From Gammaproteobacteria bacterium (GTDB taxonomy: Bacteria > Pseudomonadota > Gammaproteobacteria > Pseudomonadales > Pseudohongiellaceae): a stretch of 7,785 nucleotides of DNA. How positions within the stretch are numbered: the first letter of the stretch is position 1; the number at the start of each line of letters is the position of its first letter. The notes beneath the pieces were generated by a model. It was given only the letters and a program-made list of their open reading frames with translations. It did no database searches and had not been told where the DNA came from. The stretch lies in NCBI GenBank assembly GCA_007571115.1, contig RKSA01000146.1, forward strand, positions 1 to 7,785. The letters are read 5' to 3'. Below are positions 4,992 through 7,785 of this stretch, one piece after another. The position numbers and the translations under genes are program-made.

Positions 4992-7160
4992 TCAATGCGT
5001 GACGATGCCGGCGCGGCCAACGGACCGGCGGATCTTGCGGCTTTTCGCTCTGGTGACCCGGGTCACCGCCTTGATCAGGCGGATCTTGCGCATGACCCGC
5101 GCCAGATGCACTCGATTCCTGACCTTCATCAGCAGGATGACGATGCTGAGATGCGCGTCGCGCTCGACCGTGCTGATCTTCTCGATATTGGCTTCGGCGC
5201 CGGTGATCGAGGTCGCCAGGGTGGCGATGATGCCACGTTGCTGGGCGAGCTCGACCCGCACTTCGACGTGGAACTCTCCCTGAACCTCGGGATCCCAGTT
5301 GACCTCGACGCATTTGTCCGGATTGTTCCTGAATTCGGCGATATTGTTGCAACCGTCGACGTGGATCACCAGACCTCGTTCCGAACTGATGTGGCCGACG
5401 ATGCGGTCACCGGGAATCGGTGTGCAGCAGCGCGCGTAGTTCATCACCGAACTTTCCGTCCCTGCGACCATCAGGCTGTCAGCCAAACCGGTTTCGGCGG
5501 GATTCTCGTCCGAGGCGAGCAGGCGGCGCGCCACGGCGTGGGACATGCGATTGCCAAGGCCGATCTCCTCGAACAGCCGGTCCATCGAATCGAGCCGCAA
5601 TTGCTTGAGCGTGGCGACAACCGCCTCCTGGGGGAGCGCATCGAGGTTGGCGCCAAAACTCGCCAGCGCCTTGCTCAGCAAGCGCCTGCCAAGAGCGGTC
5701 GATTCGGACAGTTTCTGGTTTTTCAGGAACTGCCGGATGCTCGCCCGTGCCTTGGCGGTGACGACGAAGCCGAGCCAGGCCGGGTTCGGCTTGTGTCCGG
5801 GAGCGGTGATGATCTCGACGGTCTGGCCGCTTTCCAATGGTTCGCTCAACGGCGCGAGCCGACGCGAAATGCGACAGGCGACGCAACTGCTGCCAATATC
5901 GGTGTGGATCGCGTAGGCAAAATCAACCGGCGTCGAGCCCCTTGGCAGTTCGAAGATCTCGCCTTTCGGCGTGAACACGTAGATTTCATCGGGGAACAGA
6001 TCGATCTTGACGTTTTCGATGAATTCGAGCGAATTGCCGGCGCGCTGCTGCATCTCGAGCAGTCCGTTGACCCATTCCCGCGCGCGAACGTGGGCGTTGC
6101 TGGGGATGCTCTCGCTCGACTTGTAGAGCCAATGCGCCGCGATGCCGTTGTTCGCCATGGCCTCCATCTGCTCGGTGCGGATCTGGATCTCGATCGGCAG
6201 GCCGTGCATGCCGAACAGTGTGGTGTGCAGCGACTGGTAGCCGTTTGTCTTGGGAATCGCGATATAGTCCTTGAAACGGCCCGGTACCGGCTTGTAGAGG
6301 CTGTGAACCGCGCCAAGCACGCGATAGCAGGTATCGACGCGATCGACGACGATGCGAAAGGCGTAGACATCGGTGATTTCGGCAAAGGACTTACGCTTGC
6401 TGCGCATCTTGTCGTAGATGCTGTAGAGATGCTTCTCCCTGCCGAGCGTTCTGCCCGGAAGCCCTTCGCGTTCGAGACAGGCTTCGAGGGAGGTCTGGAT
6501 CTGCGAAACGATTTCCTTGCGGTTGCCGCGCACCTTGCGCACGGCCGCATCGATGCGCTGGAAGCGCAACGGATACATCGCTTCGAAGGCGAGATCCTCG
6601 AGCTCGATGCGCATGTCGTTCATGCCGAGCCGATTGGCGATCGGCGCGTAGATGTCGAGGGTCTCCCGGGCCTTGCGCTGGCGCTTCTCCCGCGGCAGCG
6701 CCTTGATCGTTCGCATGTTGTGCAGGCGGTCAGCGAGCTTCACCATGATCACTCGCAGATCCCGCGACATCGCCAGCGCCATCTTCTGGAAGTTCTCGGC
6801 CTGGGCCTCGGCGTGGGAATCGAAGGAGATCTTGCTCAGCTTGCTCACGCCATCGACCATTTCGGCGACGTTGACGCCGAACTGCGACTTGATCGCGGTC
6901 TTGGTGATCCCGGTATCCTCGATGACATCGTGCAGCATGGCAGCCATCAGCGACTGATGGTCCATGTGCATCCTGCCGAGAATCCCGGCCACCTGGAGCG
7001 GATGCGTGACGTATGGATCGCCGGACCGGCGCAACTGCCCGTCGTGGGCTTGCTCGGCGTAGTAGTAGGCGCGGCGCACCTGGTTGATTTGCCGCCTTGC
7101 CAGATAGCCCGAAAGGCCCTCGGCGAGCGAGTCGATGCTTGCGATCTGCGCAGTTGACAA
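4992..7160 (-). CDS. spoT: Bifunctional (p)ppGpp synthetase/hydrolase SpoT
   Basis: Long RelA/SpoT-homologue enzyme that makes and degrades the alarmone (p)ppGpp. The 722-aa product has, in order: an HD hydrolase domain with H53, HDVIED (77-82) and D144 (KLADRLHN); a synthetase domain with D264, RFKD (295-298), NGYQSLHT (306-313) and E324 in EIQIRT; a TGS domain (about 386-450); a helical region; a Cys-containing segment RCCTPIPGD (577-585) with C604; and an ACT domain (about 629-700). RFKD is the bifunctional-type RxKD motif, not the RelA-type ExDD, and the hydrolase residues are intact, so both activities are expected. The start is TTG: no ATG occurs before codon 64, and GGGAGG lies 7 nt upstream. 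It also places H53, H77, D78, D144 and D264 at the numbers used for the streptococcal Rel reference enzyme. The C-terminus ends in a basic tail (701-716, eight Arg/Lys). It follows rpoZ as in many gammaproteobacteria. Confidence 0.97.
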   Translation of the reverse strand: MSTAQIASIDSLAEGLSGYLARRQINQVRRAYYYAEQAHDGQLRRSGDPYVTHPLQVAGILGRMHMDHQSLMAAMLHDVIEDTGITKTAIKSQFGVNVAEMVDGVSKLSKISFDSHAEAQAENFQKMALAMSRDLRVIMVKLADRLHNMRTIKALPREKRQRKARETLDIYAPIANRLGMNDMRIELEDLAFEAMYPLRFQRIDAAVRKVRGNRKEIVSQIQTSLEACLEREGLPGRTLGREKHLYSIYDKMRSKRKSFAEITDVYAFRIVVDRVDTCYRVLGAVHSLYKPVPGRFKDYIAIPKTNGYQSLHTTLFGMHGLPIEIQIRTEQMEAMANNGIAAHWLYKSSESIPSNAHVRAREWVNGLLEMQQRAGNSLEFIENVKIDLFPDEIYVFTPKGEIFELPRGSTPVDFAYAIHTDIGSSCVACRISRRLAPLSEPLESGQTVEIITAPGHKPNPAWLGFVVTAKARASIRQFLKNQKLSESTALGRRLLSKALASFGANLDALPQEAVVATLKQLRLDSMDRLFEEIGLGNRMSHAVARRLLASDENPAETGLADSLMVAGTESSVMNYARCCTPIPGDRIVGHISSERGLVIHVDGCNNIAEFRNNPDKCVEVNWDPEVQGEFHVEVRVELAQQRGIIATLATSITGAEANIEKISTVERDAHLSIVILLMKVRNRVHLARVMRKIRLIKAVTRVTRAKSRKIRRSVGRAGIVTH

Positions 7161-7167
7161 TTTGCGA

Positions 7168-7173
7168 CCTCCC
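7168..7173 (-). promoter_or_regulatory. Ribosome binding site fixing the TTG start of spoT
   Basis: GGGAGG on the minus strand is separated by 7 nt from the TTG at 7160. No ATG is available nearby in frame, so this site supports the unusual start codon. It lies in a degenerate extra copy of the 13-bp repeat that fills the upstream gap. Confidence 0.7.
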
Positions 7174-7174
7174 G

Positions 7175-7252
7175 GATGCGGCCTCCAGATGCGCTCCTCA
7201 GATGCGACCCCCGGGTGCGCCCCTTGGATGCAACCCCGGGATGCGCGCCCGG
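7175..7252 (-). repeat. 13-bp tandem repeat, six copies, between rpoZ and spoT
   Basis: Six units of exactly 13 bp begin at 7175, 7188, 7201, 7214, 7227 and 7240 on the plus strand. Each opens with GATGCG or a one-base variant (GGTGCG, GATGCA) followed by a C-rich heptamer. On the minus, transcribed, strand the unit is about CGGGGGTCGCATC, so each copy carries a G/A-rich core resembling a Shine-Dalgarno sequence. A degenerate seventh copy (7161-7174, one base longer) contains the actual spoT ribosome site. The period is not a multiple of three, so the array is not a coding repeat. CCCGGG repeated at 7236-7241 and 7249-7254 could also pair into a short hairpin just after rpoZ. Confidence 0.85.
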
Positions 7253-7258
7253 GCCTGG

Positions 7259-7687
7259 CTAGCCCTCAGCCTCAGCCGACGGCGGGCTTTCGGCTGGCGG
7301 GCTTTCAGCCGACTTCCCGACGGGCGCATCGAGAGGCACCTCGATAGGCTTTTCCATGGGGATGGGCTTTTCCATGGGCTGAGGAACCGGCCCTTCGAAT
7401 TGCACGAATTCAGGGGGCGCGGCCAGCGACGGCTGCTCGAGCATGATTTCCATCTCCTGCTCGATATCGCCGATTTGCGGCTCGGGCTTCTCGGTGAGAA
7501 TTTCCGGGCCGACCAGGCCCTGGGCGATCTCGCGCAAGGCGAGCACCGTGGGCTTGTCGTTGTCCTCCTCGACCAGGGGATCCTTGCCCTGGGTCTGTAA
7601 CTGCCGAGCCCGCTTGCTCGCGACCATCACGAGCTCGAAACGGTTATCCACCTTGCCAAGACAATCTTCAACGGTAATCCGCGCCAT
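7259..7687 (-). CDS. rpoZ: DNA-directed RNA polymerase omega subunit, long form
   Basis: Smallest RNA polymerase subunit. It wraps the C-terminal end of beta-prime, aids enzyme assembly and forms part of a ppGpp-binding site in E. coli. Residues 1-60 are typical omega: MARITVEDCL, VDNRFELVMVASKRARQL (13-30) and NDKPTVLALREIA (43-55). The protein is 142 aa against 91 in E. coli. From about residue 63 an acidic, Pro/Glu-rich tail follows, with two small internal duplications, PMEKPI at 104-109 and 110-115 and AESPP at 127-136, each from a tandem DNA repeat. It is probably disordered. The ATG at 7687 is preceded by a modest AGG ribosome site. spoT follows after 99 bp, placing a ppGpp-sensing subunit next to the ppGpp enzyme. 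gmk, the usual upstream neighbour, is not within the 98 bp available. Confidence 0.95.
   Translation of the reverse strand: MARITVEDCLGKVDNRFELVMVASKRARQLQTQGKDPLVEEDNDKPTVLALREIAQGLVGPEILTEKPEPQIGDIEQEMEIMLEQPSLAAPPEFVQFEGPVPQPMEKPIPMEKPIEVPLDAPVGKSAESPPAESPPSAEAEG
7281..7310. repeat. 15-bp duplication inside the rpoZ tail
   Basis: GGCGGGCTTTC occurs at 7281-7291 and again at 7296-7306, a period of 15 bp. It encodes two AESPP units near the end of omega. The period is a multiple of three, so copy-number change keeps the reading frame. Confidence 0.7.
7347..7382. repeat. 18-bp duplication inside the rpoZ tail
   Basis: GGCTTTTCCATGGG is repeated exactly at 7347-7360 and 7365-7378 with an 18-bp period. 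It encodes two PMEKPI units of the omega tail. The frame is preserved by any change in copy number. Confidence 0.75.
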
Positions 7688-7700
7688 CTGTCACACCTGC

Positions 7701-7716
7701 CAACTGTTCAACTGTT
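7701..7716. repeat. 8-bp tandem direct repeat upstream of rpoZ
   Basis: CAACTGTT occurs twice in direct succession, 14-29 bp upstream of the rpoZ start codon and so in its 5' leader. It may be chance or a protein-binding site; nothing in the sequence decides. Confidence 0.45.
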
Positions 7717-7757
7717 CCGGGGCGCCCCTGCGAACGCCCACCCTCACCAAGCCCGAA

Positions 7758-7763
7758 ATTCTA
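7758..7763 (-). promoter_or_regulatory. Candidate -10 box of rpoZ
   Basis: TAGAAT on the minus strand matches the -10 consensus at five of six positions and lies about 70 bp upstream of the rpoZ start. A -35 element 17 bp further upstream would fall at the window edge (TGCAA visible) and cannot be judged. The region holds no recognisable end of an upstream gene, consistent with a promoter for the rpoZ-spoT-ridA-recG-ubiA run. Confidence 0.3.
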
Positions 7764-7785
7764 ATCGATCCCCCAACAAATTGCA

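Noticed and set aside
4958..5020. Longer ridA start at 5020
   Set aside because: It would overlap the end of spoT and add 21 residues absent from RidA proteins, while the ATG at 4957 has a very strong ribosome site.
4956..7157. 733-codon open frame on the plus strand opposite spoT
   Set aside because: It is in exact codon register with spoT on the other strand; its stops would need TTA, CTA or TCA codons in spoT, which are rare in a GC-rich genome. It resembles no family, and spoT has all catalytic motifs.
7688..7785. Possible end of gmk upstream of rpoZ
   Set aside because: The three minus-strand frames across this stretch show no guanylate kinase C-terminus; the gene, if adjacent, lies beyond the window.

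Overview
The window is a GC-rich stretch of a proteobacterial chromosome, and every gene I can support is on the minus strand (transcription runs from high to low coordinates). The gene order rpoZ - spoT - ridA - recG - ubiA, the RpoZ N-terminus (MARITVEDCL...), a bifunctional-type SpoT and a ubiquinone-pathway UbiA point to a gammaproteobacterium. A free-living, high-GC, sugar-using lineage such as the Xanthomonadales/Nevskiales/Steroidobacter or Chromatiales groups seems likely, but I cannot name a genus from sequence alone.

Layout in the direction of transcription. First comes rpoZ (7687-7259, RNA polymerase omega with an unusually long Pro/Glu-rich tail). A 99-bp gap follows, filled mostly by a 13-bp tandem repeat. 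Then spoT (7160-4992, ppGpp synthetase/hydrolase, TTG start), ridA (4957-4574, enamine/imine deaminase), recG (4555-2462, branched-DNA helicase) and ubiA (2458-1550, 4-hydroxybenzoate polyprenyltransferase). These are packed with gaps of 34, 18 and 3 bp and look like one operon. A 60-codon unrecognised gene (1505-1323) with a strong ribosome binding site follows ubiA after 44 bp.

A separate unit begins after a 135-bp gap. A LacI-family repressor (1187-159) has its own likely promoter and a 19-bp palindrome in its leader. It is followed by the first 47 bases of a gene whose promoter carries a perfect 14-bp LacI-type operator (94-107) overlapping a consensus -35 box. The simplest reading is a sugar-responsive regulator controlling the next gene, probably a transporter or other catabolic gene lying outside the window.

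The core is a conserved housekeeping cluster, not an obvious new defence or mobile system. I see no tRNA, rRNA, CRISPR array, insertion sequence or phage gene. The items most worth a second look are the 13-bp repeat array that runs into the spoT Shine-Dalgarno sequence, the repeat-bearing omega tail, the small gene with its hairpin-covered ribosome binding site, and the LacI operator/promoter pair. There is no gene-free stretch longer than 300 bases.
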